NCBI GenBank assembly: GCA_034933305.1
Contig: JAYFNU010000025.1
Location: 1-7,279 of the forward strand
Direction: 5' to 3'
From: JAYFNU01 sp034933305
Lineage (GTDB): Bacteria; Bacillota; Clostridia; Oscillospirales; Ruminococcaceae
DNA: 7,279 bases
The translations under genes were made by a program, and so were the position numbers. The notes below the pieces were generated by a model. It searched no databases. It saw nothing but the letters and a program-made list of their open reading frames with translations, and was not told the origin of the DNA. Positions 1-6,201 of this stretch are shown in pieces. The stretch's first letter is position 1, and the number at the start of each line of letters is the position of its first letter.

Positions 1-2
1 TG

Positions 3-413
3 ACGCATGAGTGGTTCATGAAAAATGTCCTTGAACCGTTGGAGAACGCAAAGGCGGCGATATCGGAAGCGATGTATGATATTCTTCCGAAGTACAAGGC
101 GGATATGGAAAGGCTCGGGATAAAGAAGGGAAGCAAAGAATCCGCTGCGGTAATGTATTACGGAGAGGGCGTAACGGCAGACGGAAATCCATACACGCTC
201 GACAACCTCAAGCAAGACTTCCCGAGCACATGGAAGAATATCGTCGAGGCGGATAGAATCAACCGCAGGATGTACGACGATTACGTCGACAAAATCAATC
301 GCATCGCGTGGATTGTCCTGCATTTTTGCGCCGAGGCCGTCCGACCATCTGGCGTCATTCCTGTGCAGGACGAGTGTGGGTTCTCTTCCACCCATAGCAT
401 CTACCGCCTCTGA
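3..413 (+). CDS. Fragment of large phage/ICE-type protein, 5' end outside the window
   Basis: The frame is open to the left edge. The first ATG (18) has no Shine-Dalgarno sequence and the codons before it read THEWF, so this is the inside of a longer protein. About 95 residues look like real, helical, charged protein, with segments such as GSKESAAVMYYGEG and WKNIVEADRINRRMYDDYVD. From memory these resemble stretches of the very large multidomain ('polyvalent') proteins of phages and integrative elements; I cannot confirm this without a search. After DKINR (about position 300) the frame changes character to a Cys/Ser/Ile-rich tail that ends at TGA 411-413. No other frame there gives an obvious continuation, so the gene was probably cut by a deletion or rearrangement near 300. 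The opposite strand is also open here, but its translation looks less protein-like. The function of the fragment is unknown. Confidence 0.5.
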   Translation, partial: THEWFMKNVLEPLENAKAAISEAMYDILPKYKADMERLGIKKGSKESAAVMYYGEGVTADGNPYTLDNLKQDFPSTWKNIVEADRINRRMYDDYVDKINRIAWIVLHFCAEAVRPSGVIPVQDECGFSSTHSIYRL

Positions 414-450
414 TAAAATCAAGCGATGCCCGGGTGCCGTTCTCACACAT

Positions 451-495
451 AAAAATCGGGCATCTCTGGTGAAAGAATATCAGAGATGCCCGATT
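451..495 (-). terminator. Rho-independent terminator of the minus-strand cassette
   Basis: There is a perfect 15-bp inverted repeat, arms 454-468 and 481-495, with a 12-base loop. On the minus strand the second arm runs into TTTTTATG. On the + strand no T-run follows, so the signal works for minus-strand transcription. It lies just 14 bases past the stop of the 69-residue minus-strand gene, which fits the end of that transcript. Confidence 0.85.
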
Positions 496-509
496 CAAAA
501 CGAACAGGT

Positions 510-719
510 TTATTTCGAGCCCGGTTCTGTCTTTTCCGCTATGGCCGCAGATTTCTCAGGCTTGACTTGGAGATCTTCGCTGTTGTTTTCTGCCTCATCT
601 TCCATACTTGCCAACACGGCCAGGCCTTCGGCGTCGCCTTTTTCTGCAAGAATGTCCCGCTCCATCTGTTTTAATTTTACAAAAAAATTGCCGTCCATAC
701 TTCTGATTGAATCACTCAA
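510..719 (-). CDS. Small acidic hypothetical protein (69 aa), mobile-element cassette
   Basis: I do not recognise this protein. It is 69 residues long. The first half is mixed and probably helical (FFVKLKQMERDILAEK), and the second half is hydrophilic and acidic (MEDEAENNSEDLQVKPEK). There are no Cys residues, no membrane segment and no signal peptide. The start is TTG at 719, chosen because a perfect AGGAGG (733-728) sits 8 bases upstream. The internal ATG (696-698) would lose the conserved-looking N-terminus and has no such site. It directly follows the broken JAMM-like gene, whose ancestral stop codon overlaps this ribosome binding site, and a strong terminator follows. The two were therefore probably co-transcribed, and this member may still be intact. 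It may be an accessory protein of the same phage or integrative element; its role is unknown. Confidence 0.6.
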   Translation of the reverse strand: MSDSIRSMDGNFFVKLKQMERDILAEKGDAEGLAVLASMEDEAENNSEDLQVKPEKSAAIAEKTEPGSK

Positions 720-727
720 TTTTTACG

Positions 728-733
728 CCTCCT
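728..733 (-). promoter_or_regulatory. Shine-Dalgarno AGGAGG selecting a TTG start
   Basis: On the minus strand AGGAGG lies 8 bases before TTG 719-717. It overlaps the terminal TAG (734-732) of the upstream broken gene, which suggests translational coupling in the ancestral pair. A TATAAC with TTAACG 17 bases before it is also present on the minus strand just upstream (about 738-766), but a transcript from it would start inside this site, so I do not call it a promoter. Confidence 0.7.
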
Positions 734-1394
734 ATCGGTTATAATGATACTCACTTTTGGCGTTAATGTATTCAAAACCCAAAATGGGCGCTTGCTGTTT
801 GCAATATCGGTTCAATATTCCGCATGAATCTTGTCAAACCCGGTGAATAGCGGCCTTTCTATTCTTCCCGGGCGCGCAGGCGGTTGTGTAAGCCTTGTCC
901 CATGCGGCCTGCATGCGCTTTTCAAGCATCGGGATATCTTGGCTCAATTTTGCTCGAAAACCAGAGCTGTTTGCTGTGCCTGTGCGCCGGATGATGTAAT
1001 GCCATTCTCCCTGTCCACTGGCGACAGCCCTGAGCTAGGCCCATTTTGAAGCCGGCATATTGGCCATATCCGCAAAGGATAGTGTCCCGCCGAAACCGGC
1101 GGCGGACTTCGGATGGCCGTGTGTTATTGCAGCATCAGGCGCGTCTAATATATGCAGCGGAAAGGATACTGAGTCCTTGTCGCCGGCGAAAGCCACCATC
1201 AGATCATCATTCGCATTTAGTACAAAGAGTTCTTCATGCGCCAGAGTGCGGAGGCGGTTTTCTGTGCCCTCTAAGGACCATCCTGCGAATCAAGAAACAT
1301 CAATCCGCCTGATCTCACCAAAATCCGACCGGCTTTCCGATGATGATCGGTCTTTCTGTTGCCCACAGTAATAACCGCGGCCTTTACCGCCCAT
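732..1394 (-). pseudogene. JAMM/MPN-like phage or ICE protein, broken by three in-frame stops
   Basis: One minus-strand frame runs 220 codons from ATG 1394 (with GGGAG 7 bases upstream) to TAG 734-732. Stops interrupt it at codon 35 (TGA 1292-1290), codon 120 (TAG 1037-1035) and codon 187 (TGA 836-834). There is no frameshift: sensible protein continues across each stop. The middle part has HEELFVL (Glu54/55), then ITHGHPKS (His92, His94), then TLSFAD (Ser106, Asp109). This matches the Glu...HxH...SxxD metal-site pattern of JAMM/MPN and RadC-like domains, with 11 rather than the usual 7 residues between the second His and Ser. A charged helical part follows (IPMLEKRMQAAWDKAY), then ILNRYC and the end EYHYNR. 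The N-terminus MGGKGRG recalls short starts of phage structural accessory proteins. The enzymatic identity is inferred. Each stop could be one C-to-T change (CGA to TGA, CAG to TAG, CGA to TGA). Confidence 0.72.
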
Positions 1395-1434
1395 AGTACA
1401 TCTCCCGTTTTATGAAGTCAATCACCACAACGTG
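1384..1434 (-). pseudogene. 3' tail of a lost gene upstream of the JAMM-like pseudogene
   Basis: On the minus strand a second frame reads HVVVIDFIKREMYYGR and stops at TAA 1386-1384. It overlaps the start of the JAMM-like frame by 11 bases, as in tightly packed phage or ICE operons. Upstream of about 1435 the sequence becomes the alternating GC-rich DNA of the gpsA promoter region, so only the C-terminal end of this gene remains. The product is unknown. The call rests on a short peptide and the overlap geometry, so it is tentative. Confidence 0.35.
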
Positions 1435-1451
1435 CCCCGCGGCCGCGCCGC

Positions 1452-1475
1452 GCGCCGCCGCGCTTGCGGCGGCGC
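1452..1475. repeat. Perfect 10-bp GC hairpin over the gpsA -35 region
   Basis: Arms 1452-1461 and 1466-1475 are perfectly complementary, all G/C, with a 4-base loop GCTT. The second arm covers most of the gpsA -35 hexamer (1464-1469). No T-run follows on either strand, so it is not a standard terminator. It may be a boundary relic, a protein-binding palindrome, or just GC-rich low-complexity DNA. Confidence 0.5.
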
Positions 1476-1492
1476 TGCAAGGGTGCTATGAT
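1464..1492 (+). promoter_or_regulatory. Sigma-A promoter of gpsA
   Basis: TTGCGG (1464-1469), a 17-base spacer and TATGAT (1487-1492). TG one base before the -10 box makes it an extended -10 element. Transcription would start near 1499, leaving a leader of about 20 bases that consists mainly of the gpsA ribosome binding site. Confidence 0.7.
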
Positions 1493-1519
1493 AGGGACAA
1501 ATCAACGGCGGAGGCTCAC

Positions 1520-2521
1520 ATGAAGATCGCAGTCATCGGCAGCGGCGCGTGGGGGACGGCCCTCGCGCTCGTCGCAAATAAAAACGGGCACGACGTCGCG
1601 CTGTGGTCGCGCCGGCCCGAACAGGCGCGGCAGATCGGAGAAACGCACAGGAACGACCGCCTGCCGGGCGTCGAGCTGCCGGCGGGCATCCGTTCGACGT
1701 CGGAGATCGCGTGCGCGCGGGGCTGCGATGCCGCCGTCGTCGCCGTCCCTTCCTACGCGATGCGCGAAACGGCGCGAACGCTCGCCGGTGTTGCGGGGAG
1801 CGAGACCCTCCTCGTCTCGGTGACGAAGGGCATCGAATACGGCACGGGCAGCCGCATGAGCGAGATCCTCGAACAGGAGACCGGGCGCCCGGCCGCGGTG
1901 CTGTCCGGCCCCTCGCACGCCGAAGAGGTCGCCCGCTTTGCCCCGACAGGCGTCGTCGCCGCGGCGAAATGCAGGGAATCCGCCGCCCTTGCGCAGCGGC
2001 TGTTCATGAACGGGGATTTTCGCGTCTATACGAGCCCCGACGTGGCGGGCGTGGAGCTCGGCGCCGCGCTTAAAAACATCATCGCGCTGTGCGCGGGCAT
2101 CTGCGACGGCCTCGGCTGCGGCGACAACGCGAAGGCGCTGCTCATGACGCGCGGCCTTGAGGAGACGGCGCGGCTCGGACTGCGGCTCGGCGCGCGCCGG
2201 GAGACCTTCGCGGGCCTCGCCGGCATGGGTGATCTCATCGTGACGTGTACCTCCATGCATTCGCGCAACCGCCGCGCCGGCATCCTGATCGGCGGGGGCG
2301 CTTCCGCAGACGAAGCGCTCGAGCAGGTCGGCGCGGTCGTCGAGGGGTATTATGCCGCCCGCGCGGCGGCGGAGCTCGCGGGCCGGCTCGGCGTCGAGAT
2401 GCCCATCACCGCGGCGGCCTGCGAGGTGCTCTATGAAGGCGCCGATCCGCGCCTTGTCATCCGCCGCCTCATGCAGCGCAGCGGGAAGACGGAGCTCGGG
2501 CTCGCGGCGTGGGCAAAATAG
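1520..2521 (+). CDS. gpsA: Glycerol-3-phosphate dehydrogenase [NAD(P)+]
   Basis: GpsA reduces dihydroxyacetone phosphate to sn-glycerol 3-phosphate with NAD(P)H in the cytoplasm, supplying the backbone of membrane phospholipids. The product is 333 residues, the normal family length. Visible motifs are the Rossmann dinucleotide loop GSGAWGTALA (7-16), VTKGIE with Lys104, SGPSHAEEVA (129-138), GAALKNIIAL with the conserved Lys185, GLAGMGDLIVTCTS (232-245) with SRN at 248-250, and VEGYYAA (274-280). The start is ATG 1520, with GGAGG at 1510-1514 five bases before it. The frame is open upstream to ATG 1412, but that extension is an Ala-rich artefact that crosses the promoter and hairpin. It is a single-gene unit: it has its own promoter, and valS has another. 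No convincing terminator follows; a small GCC-GAAA-GGC hairpin at 2528-2537 has only a weak T-rich tail. Confidence 0.95.
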   Translation: MKIAVIGSGAWGTALALVANKNGHDVALWSRRPEQARQIGETHRNDRLPGVELPAGIRSTSEIACARGCDAAVVAVPSYAMRETARTLAGVAGSETLLVSVTKGIEYGTGSRMSEILEQETGRPAAVLSGPSHAEEVARFAPTGVVAAAKCRESAALAQRLFMNGDFRVYTSPDVAGVELGAALKNIIALCAGICDGLGCGDNAKALLMTRGLEETARLGLRLGARRETFAGLAGMGDLIVTCTSMHSRNRRAGILIGGGASADEALEQVGAVVEGYYAARAAAELAGRLGVEMPITAAACEVLYEGADPRLVIRRLMQRSGKTELGLAAWAK

Positions 2522-2541
2522 CGCGCGCCGAAAGGCTTCTA

Positions 2542-2570
2542 TTGACAAAGAACGGCGGCGACTATAAAAT
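2542..2570 (+). promoter_or_regulatory. Sigma-A promoter of valS
   Basis: A consensus TTGACA (2542-2547), a 17-base spacer and TAAAAT (2565-2570). The start would fall near 2577, giving a leader of about 93 bases before valS. It lies entirely in the short gpsA-valS gap. Confidence 0.75.
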
Positions 2571-2586
2571 TACATTTATAATAGAA

Positions 2587-2613
2587 GGGTGACATGCAGC
2601 GGCTTTTCGTCCC
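2587..2613 (+). promoter_or_regulatory. T-box-like antiterminator fold in the valS leader
   Basis: GGG (2587-2589) can pair with CCC (2611-2613), and GCG (2599-2601) with CGT (2608-2610). This leaves a 9-base bulge TGACATGCA and a 6-base loop. The topology, and the words AGGGTG...GCGG...TTCGTCCC, match the 3' domain of T-box leaders (AGGGTGGNACCGCG...CGTCCC), which often precede aminoacyl-tRNA synthetase genes in Firmicutes. The UGGN that would pair with the tRNA NCCA end is missing. Between the promoter and this element there is no room for stem I or a specifier loop. It may be a decayed T-box, a different kind of attenuator, or chance. Confidence 0.4.
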
Positions 2614-2643
2614 GGTGTGCTCGCACATTGGGATGTTTTATTA
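2608..2643 (+). terminator. Attenuator-type terminator hairpin in the valS leader
   Basis: Twelve contiguous pairs join 2608-2619 to 2624-2635, including three G-U pairs, around a CTCG loop, followed by TTTTATTA (2636-2643). The 5' arm begins with CGTCCC, the same strand used by the antiterminator-like fold, so the two structures exclude each other. It lies downstream of the valS promoter and 26 bases before the valS ATG, the position expected of an attenuator. It could also catch read-through from gpsA. Confidence 0.6.
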
Positions 2644-2669
2644 CCGCCCGCACGCAGGAAGGGAATGCT

Positions 2670-5285
2670 ATGAAGGAACTCGACAAACAGTACAACCCCA
2701 AATCGGTCGAGGACAGGATCTACAAGGAATGGCTGGAGGGGAACTATTTCCATGCCGTGCCGGACGCGAAAAAAAAGCCGTACACCATCGTGATCCCGCC
2801 GCCAAACATCACGGGCCAGCTGCATATGGGCCATGCGCTCGACGAGACGCTGCAGGACATTCTGATCCGCACGCGCCGCATGCAGGGCTACAGCGCGCTG
2901 TGGCTGCCCGGCACCGACCACGCTTCCATTGCGACGGAGGCGCGCATCGTTGCCGCCATGAAGCAGGAAGGCCTCACCAAAGCGGATATCGGCCGCGACG
3001 CGTTCCTTGAGCGCGCCTGGAAATGGAAGGAGCGCTTCGGCGGGCGCATCGTCGAGCAGCTCAAAAAGCTCGGCTCGTCCTGCGACTGGGAGCGCGAGCG
3101 CTTCACGATGGACGAGGGCTGCAGTAAGGCGGTTCGCGAGGTCTTTGTCAATCTCTATGATAAAGGACTGATTTATCGCGGCGAACGCATCATCAACTGG
3201 TGCCCCGTCTGCGGCACATCGATCTCCGACGCGGAGGTCGAGTACGAGGAAAAAGAGGGCAGCTTCTGGCACCTTCGCTATCCGCTGTCGGATGGAAGCG
3301 GGTATCTCGAGCTTGCGACGACGCGCCCGGAGACGCTGCTCGGTGACACCGCTGTGGCGGTCAACCCCGAGGACGCGCGCTATGCGAAATACGTCGGCAA
3401 GACGGTCATTCTGCCGCTCGTCAACAAGGAGATCCCGGTCGTCGCGGACAGCTACGTCGAGATGGATTTCGGCACCGGCGTCGTCAAGATCACGCCCGCG
3501 CACGATCCGAACGACTTCGAAGTCGGCAAGCGCCACAATCTGCCGGTCATCAACGTCATGAACGACGACGCGACGATCAACGAAAACGGCGGGAAATATG
3601 CCGGCATGACGCGCGAGGAAGCGCGCAAGGCGATCGTCGCGGACCTTGAGGCCGGCGGCTATCTCGTCAAAGTCGAGCCGCTCGTGCACAACGTCGGCGC
3701 CTGCTACCGCTGCGGCACGACGGTCGAGCCGCGCCTTTCGAAGCAGTGGTTCGTCAAAATGGAGCCGCTCGCGAAGCCCGCGATCGAGGCGGTCGAGAAG
3801 GGCGACGTCAAATTCGTCCCCGAGCGTTTCGACAAGACGTATTTCAACTGGATGAACAACATCCGCGACTGGTGCATCTCGCGCCAGCTGTGGTGGGGCC
3901 ACCGCATCCCCGCGTATTACTGCGACGCGTGCGGCGAGGTCGTCGTGGCGAAGGAAGTGCCCGACAAATGCCCGAAGTGCGGCGGCAAGCTGCGCCAGGA
4001 CGAGGACACGCTCGACACGTGGTTCTCCTCCGCGCTGTGGCCGTTCTCGACGCTCGGCTGGCCGGACAAGACCCCGGAGCTCGAGTATTTCTACCCGACG
4101 AACACGCTCGTCACGGGCTACGATATCATCTTCTTCTGGGTCGCGCGCATGATCTTCTCCGGCCTTGAGCACATGGGGAAGAAGCCGTTCGACACGGTCT
4201 TCATCCACGGCATCGTCCGCGACGAGCAGGGCCGCAAGATGTCGAAATCCCTCGGCAACGGCATCGATCCGCTCGTCGTCATCGACGAATACGGCGCGGA
4301 CGCGCTGCGCTTTATGCTCGCGAACGGCACGAGCCCCGGAAACGACATGCGCTACTCGGACGAAAAGGTCAAAGCGGCGCGCAATTTCTGCAACAAGATC
4401 TGGAACGCCGCCCGCTTCATCCTCATGAACGACGTGAGCGGCGCCGCGCCGGACAAGCTGCCCGCGGCGCTCACGATCGAGGACAAGTGGCTGCTCAGCA
4501 AGCTCAATACGCTCGTAAAGGAAGTCACGGAGAATATCGACAGGTTCGAGCTCGGCGTCGCCGCCGGCAAGATCTACGATTTCACGTGGGACGTTTTCTG
4601 CGACTGGTACATCGAGATCGCGAAGCTCAGCCTCAACGGTGCGGATGAGAAACGGAAGGCGGACTGCAAGCAGGTGCTCGTCTATGCCATGACGGTCATT
4701 TTGAAGCTGCTGCACCCCTTTATGCCCTTCATCACAGAGGAGATCTATTCCGCGCTGCCGCACAGCGCCGAGAACATCATCATCGCGCCGTTCCCGGTCT
4801 ATGATCCGGCGCTCGCGTTTTCCCAGGACGAGGCGGATTTCACAAAGCTGATGGACGTCATCCGCGCGGTGCGCACGGTTCGCGCCGATATGAACGTGCC
4901 GCCGGCAAGAAAGACAAAGATCTACGTCGAATCGCAGTTCGGCGACGTTTTCCGCAAGGGCGAGAGCTTCATCGAGCGCCTCGCGGGGGCGGACGAGGTC
5001 ATCACGGGCGAAAAATTCGATATCGAGGGTGCGGTGCAGGTCGTCACCGACAGCGCCCGCGCGCTCATCCCGATGGCGGAACTCGTCGACACCGAGAAGG
5101 AAAAGGCCCGTCTGACGAAGGAGCTGCAGGCGGTCGAAAAGGACATCGCCGTGCTCAGCGCGCGCCTCGGCAACGAGCAGTTCACCGGCAAGGCGCCCGC
5201 AAAAGTCGTCGAGGGCGAGCGCGACAAGCTCGCCAAGGCGATGGACAAAAAGACCAACATCGAGCAGAGCATCGCCAAGCTGTAA
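2670..5285 (+). CDS. valS: Valyl-tRNA synthetase
   Basis: ValRS charges tRNA-Val with valine in the cytoplasm and clears misacylated threonine. It is a class I enzyme. At 871 residues it is close to the usual bacterial length. The HIGH-type motif is HMGH (52-55) within PPPNITGQLHMGH, and KMSKS is at 523-527. The editing (CP1) domain shows TTRPET (217-222) followed by DFGTGVVKITPAHDPND. Cysteine pairs occur at 178/181 and 345/348, and a clear four-Cys zinc ribbon at 418/421/434/437. The C-terminus (about 806-871) is the long charged coiled-coil arm typical of ValRS. The start is ATG 2670, after AGGAAGGG; this gives the family N-terminus KELDKQYNPKSVEDRIY. The frame stays open upstream to GTG 2589, but that would run through the leader hairpin. 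A strong promoter and attenuator-like leader lie upstream and a strong terminator follows, so valS appears monocistronic. Confidence 0.98.
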   Translation: MKELDKQYNPKSVEDRIYKEWLEGNYFHAVPDAKKKPYTIVIPPPNITGQLHMGHALDETLQDILIRTRRMQGYSALWLPGTDHASIATEARIVAAMKQEGLTKADIGRDAFLERAWKWKERFGGRIVEQLKKLGSSCDWERERFTMDEGCSKAVREVFVNLYDKGLIYRGERIINWCPVCGTSISDAEVEYEEKEGSFWHLRYPLSDGSGYLELATTRPETLLGDTAVAVNPEDARYAKYVGKTVILPLVNKEIPVVADSYVEMDFGTGVVKITPAHDPNDFEVGKRHNLPVINVMNDDATINENGGKYAGMTREEARKAIVADLEAGGYLVKVEPLVHNVGACYRCGTTVEPRLSKQWFVKMEPLAKPAIEAVEKGDVKFVPERFDKTYFNWMNNIRDWCISRQLWWGHRIPAYYCDACGEVVVAKEVPDKCPKCGGKLRQDEDTLDTWFSSALWPFSTLGWPDKTPELEYFYPTNTLVTGYDIIFFWVARMIFSGLEHMGKKPFDTVFIHGIVRDEQGRKMSKSLGNGIDPLVVIDEYGADALRFMLANGTSPGNDMRYSDEKVKAARNFCNKIWNAARFILMNDVSGAAPDKLPAALTIEDKWLLSKLNTLVKEVTENIDRFELGVAAGKIYDFTWDVFCDWYIEIAKLSLNGADEKRKADCKQVLVYAMTVILKLLHPFMPFITEEIYSALPHSAENIIIAPFPVYDPALAFSQDEADFTKLMDVIRAVRTVRADMNVPPARKTKIYVESQFGDVFRKGESFIERLAGADEVITGEKFDIEGAVQVVTDSARALIPMAELVDTEKEKARLTKELQAVEKDIAVLSARLGNEQFTGKAPAKVVEGERDKLAKAMDKKTNIEQSIAKL

Positions 5286-5302
5286 AGAATCATCGCAAAC
5301 GG

Positions 5303-5342
5303 GCGGGGCCCCGGATCTTTTGATCCGGGGCCCCGCTTTTTT
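5303..5342 (+). terminator. Strong intrinsic terminator after valS
   Basis: There is a perfect 15-bp GC-rich stem (5303-5317 with 5322-5336), a TTTT loop and six T bases (5337-5342). It starts 17 bases after the valS stop and isolates valS from the sporulation operon. Confidence 0.97.
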
Positions 5343-5390
5343 CGTGCCGCGGCAATGGGCGGCGACAGGATGCGAGCGTTCCCGCGGGGC

Positions 5391-5418
5391 AGATGGCCTA
5401 TGCTTAATGACAGAATTT
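5391..5418 (+). promoter_or_regulatory. Possible sigma-H promoter of the spoIIA operon
   Basis: ACAGAATTT (5410-5418) fits the sigma-H -10 pattern RnnGAATWW, 24 bases before the spoIIAA ATG. spoIIA in Bacillus is known to be transcribed by sigma-H with Spo0A. The -35 box is poor: at the right distance there is only an AGATGG-like segment (5391-5396) rather than AGGAWWW. An ACAGGAT at 5365-5371 is too far upstream. The call depends on the -10 box and on family knowledge. Confidence 0.3.
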
Positions 5419-5442
5419 TTCTTTTGACCGGAGGTGCGCATC

Positions 5443-5757
5443 ATGCCTATGACGACGTCAAAGCTGCAGGACGGGGAACTGACGATCCGCATCGAGCACG
5501 ACATCGATCACCATATCGCAAAGCAGCTGCGCGAGGAGATCGATGAGCAGATACGGCGCAGCGCGCCGGCGCGCGTGCGGCTCGATTTTGAGGCCGTCGG
5601 CTTTATGGACAGCGCCGGCGTGGGACTCATCATGGGACGGCACAGGCTGACCGAATCCATGGGCATCCCGCTGCGCGTCTGCAGGCTCTCGGAACAATGC
5701 CGGCGGGTGGTCGAAATGTCGCAGCTGCCGGATCTCATCGACATCAGCAGATCGTGA
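5443..5757 (+). CDS. spoIIAA: Anti-sigma-F factor antagonist SpoIIAA
   Basis: SpoIIAA is the anti-anti-sigma factor that, when unphosphorylated, displaces sigma-F from SpoIIAB in the forespore. The product is 104 residues, one STAS domain, slightly shorter than the Bacillus subtilis protein. The DHH of the N-terminal strand-helix turn (22-24) and the phosphorylation loop FMDSAGVG (54-61) are clear. Ser57 corresponds to the B. subtilis phosphoserine Ser58, and the following Ser is Ala here. The helix after it, LIMGRHRL, matches the family. The usual GELDHH reads EHDIDHH. The start is ATG 5443, 8 bases after GGAGG (5430-5434); the in-frame GTG 5434 lies inside that site, and ATG 5449 is a less well-spaced alternative. 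It is the first gene of the operon. Its stop TGA overlaps the GAGGT site of spoIIAB, so the pair is tightly coupled. Confidence 0.95.
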   Translation: MPMTTSKLQDGELTIRIEHDIDHHIAKQLREEIDEQIRRSAPARVRLDFEAVGFMDSAGVGLIMGRHRLTESMGIPLRVCRLSEQCRRVVEMSQLPDLIDISRS

Positions 5758-5768
5758 GGTGAAAGCAT

Positions 5769-6200
5769 ATGAAATCCGACAATGTCTTCAAACTTGTTTT
5801 TCCGAGCCGCTCCTGCAACGAGGCGTTCGCGCGCACGGCCGTCGCCTCCTTTGCTTCCTCGCTGGACCCGACGATCGATGAGCTGGCGGACATCCGCACG
5901 GCTGTCAGCGAGGCGGTCACAAACTGCATCGTCCACGCTTACCGCGACACGATCGGCCTCATTTTCATCAGCACGAAGATCAGCGGACAGACCGTCACCG
6001 TCTCGGTCCGCGACAGAGGCTGCGGGATCGAGGACATCGAACGCGCGATGCAGCCGACCTTTACGACCGACGCCGCCGCCGAACGCGCGGGCCTCGGATT
6101 CTCCGTCATGGGCGCCTTCATGGACTCGCTCAAGGTCCGCTCAAAGCCCGGCAGCGGAACGACCGTCACCATGAAAAAGCGCATCGCCGCGCGGGAATAG
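5769..6200 (+). CDS. spoIIAB: Anti-sigma-F factor and SpoIIAA kinase SpoIIAB
   Basis: SpoIIAB binds and inhibits sigma-F and also phosphorylates SpoIIAA, using ATP. The product is 143 residues, close to the B. subtilis length. It is a GHKL-fold ATPase. The N box is SEAVTNCIVHAY with Glu48 (the likely general base) and Asn52 (Mg-ATP). The G1 box is DRGCGI (82-87), and the ATP-lid region has QPTFTT (95-100) followed by ERAGLGFSVM (105-114) as the second Gly box. The N-terminal FARTAVASFASSLDPT closely resembles the Bacillus protein. The start is ATG 5769 with GAGGT 8 bases upstream, overlapping the spoIIAA stop; only 11 bases separate the two genes. sigF begins one base after its TAG stop. The gene order is the classical one and no key residue is missing. 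Confidence 0.97.
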   Translation: MKSDNVFKLVFPSRSCNEAFARTAVASFASSLDPTIDELADIRTAVSEAVTNCIVHAYRDTIGLIFISTKISGQTVTVSVRDRGCGIEDIERAMQPTFTTDAAAERAGLGFSVMGAFMDSLKVRSKPGSGTTVTMKKRIAARE

Positions 6201-6201
6201 C

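Noticed and set aside
1..395. Minus-strand frame starting MGGREPTLVL at 395 and open to the left edge
   Set aside because: It is opposite the phage-like fragment, whose translation looks more like real protein. I keep it as a possible alternative for 300-395 only.
424..493. Three copies of GATGCCCG in direct and inverted orientation as a possible repeat array
   Set aside because: Two copies are the arms of the minus-strand terminator and the third is a short chance match; there is no regular spacing.
831..1371. Several + strand open frames of 70-105 codons
   Set aside because: They lie opposite the JAMM-like pseudogene, lack ribosome binding sites and give low-complexity translations.
1412..1519. 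Upstream extension of gpsA to ATG 1412
   Set aside because: The added 36 residues are Ala-rich, cross the promoter and hairpin, and precede the standard GpsA N-terminus MKIAVIGSGAWG.
1502..2548. A 348-residue minus-strand open frame opposite gpsA
   Set aside because: It is a GC-rich codon-bias shadow with Arg-rich, motif-free translation; gpsA is clear on the other strand.
2583..2643. A complete functional T-box riboswitch for valS
   Set aside because: Stem I, the specifier loop and the UGGN tRNA-acceptor bulge are absent, so only a T-box-like 3' part can be claimed.
2562..5504. A 980-residue minus-strand open frame opposite valS
   Set aside because: It is rich in Arg, Ala, Asp and Val and is set by the codon bias of valS on the other strand. 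It spans the valS terminator and promoter and has no family motif; ValRS is certain on the + strand.
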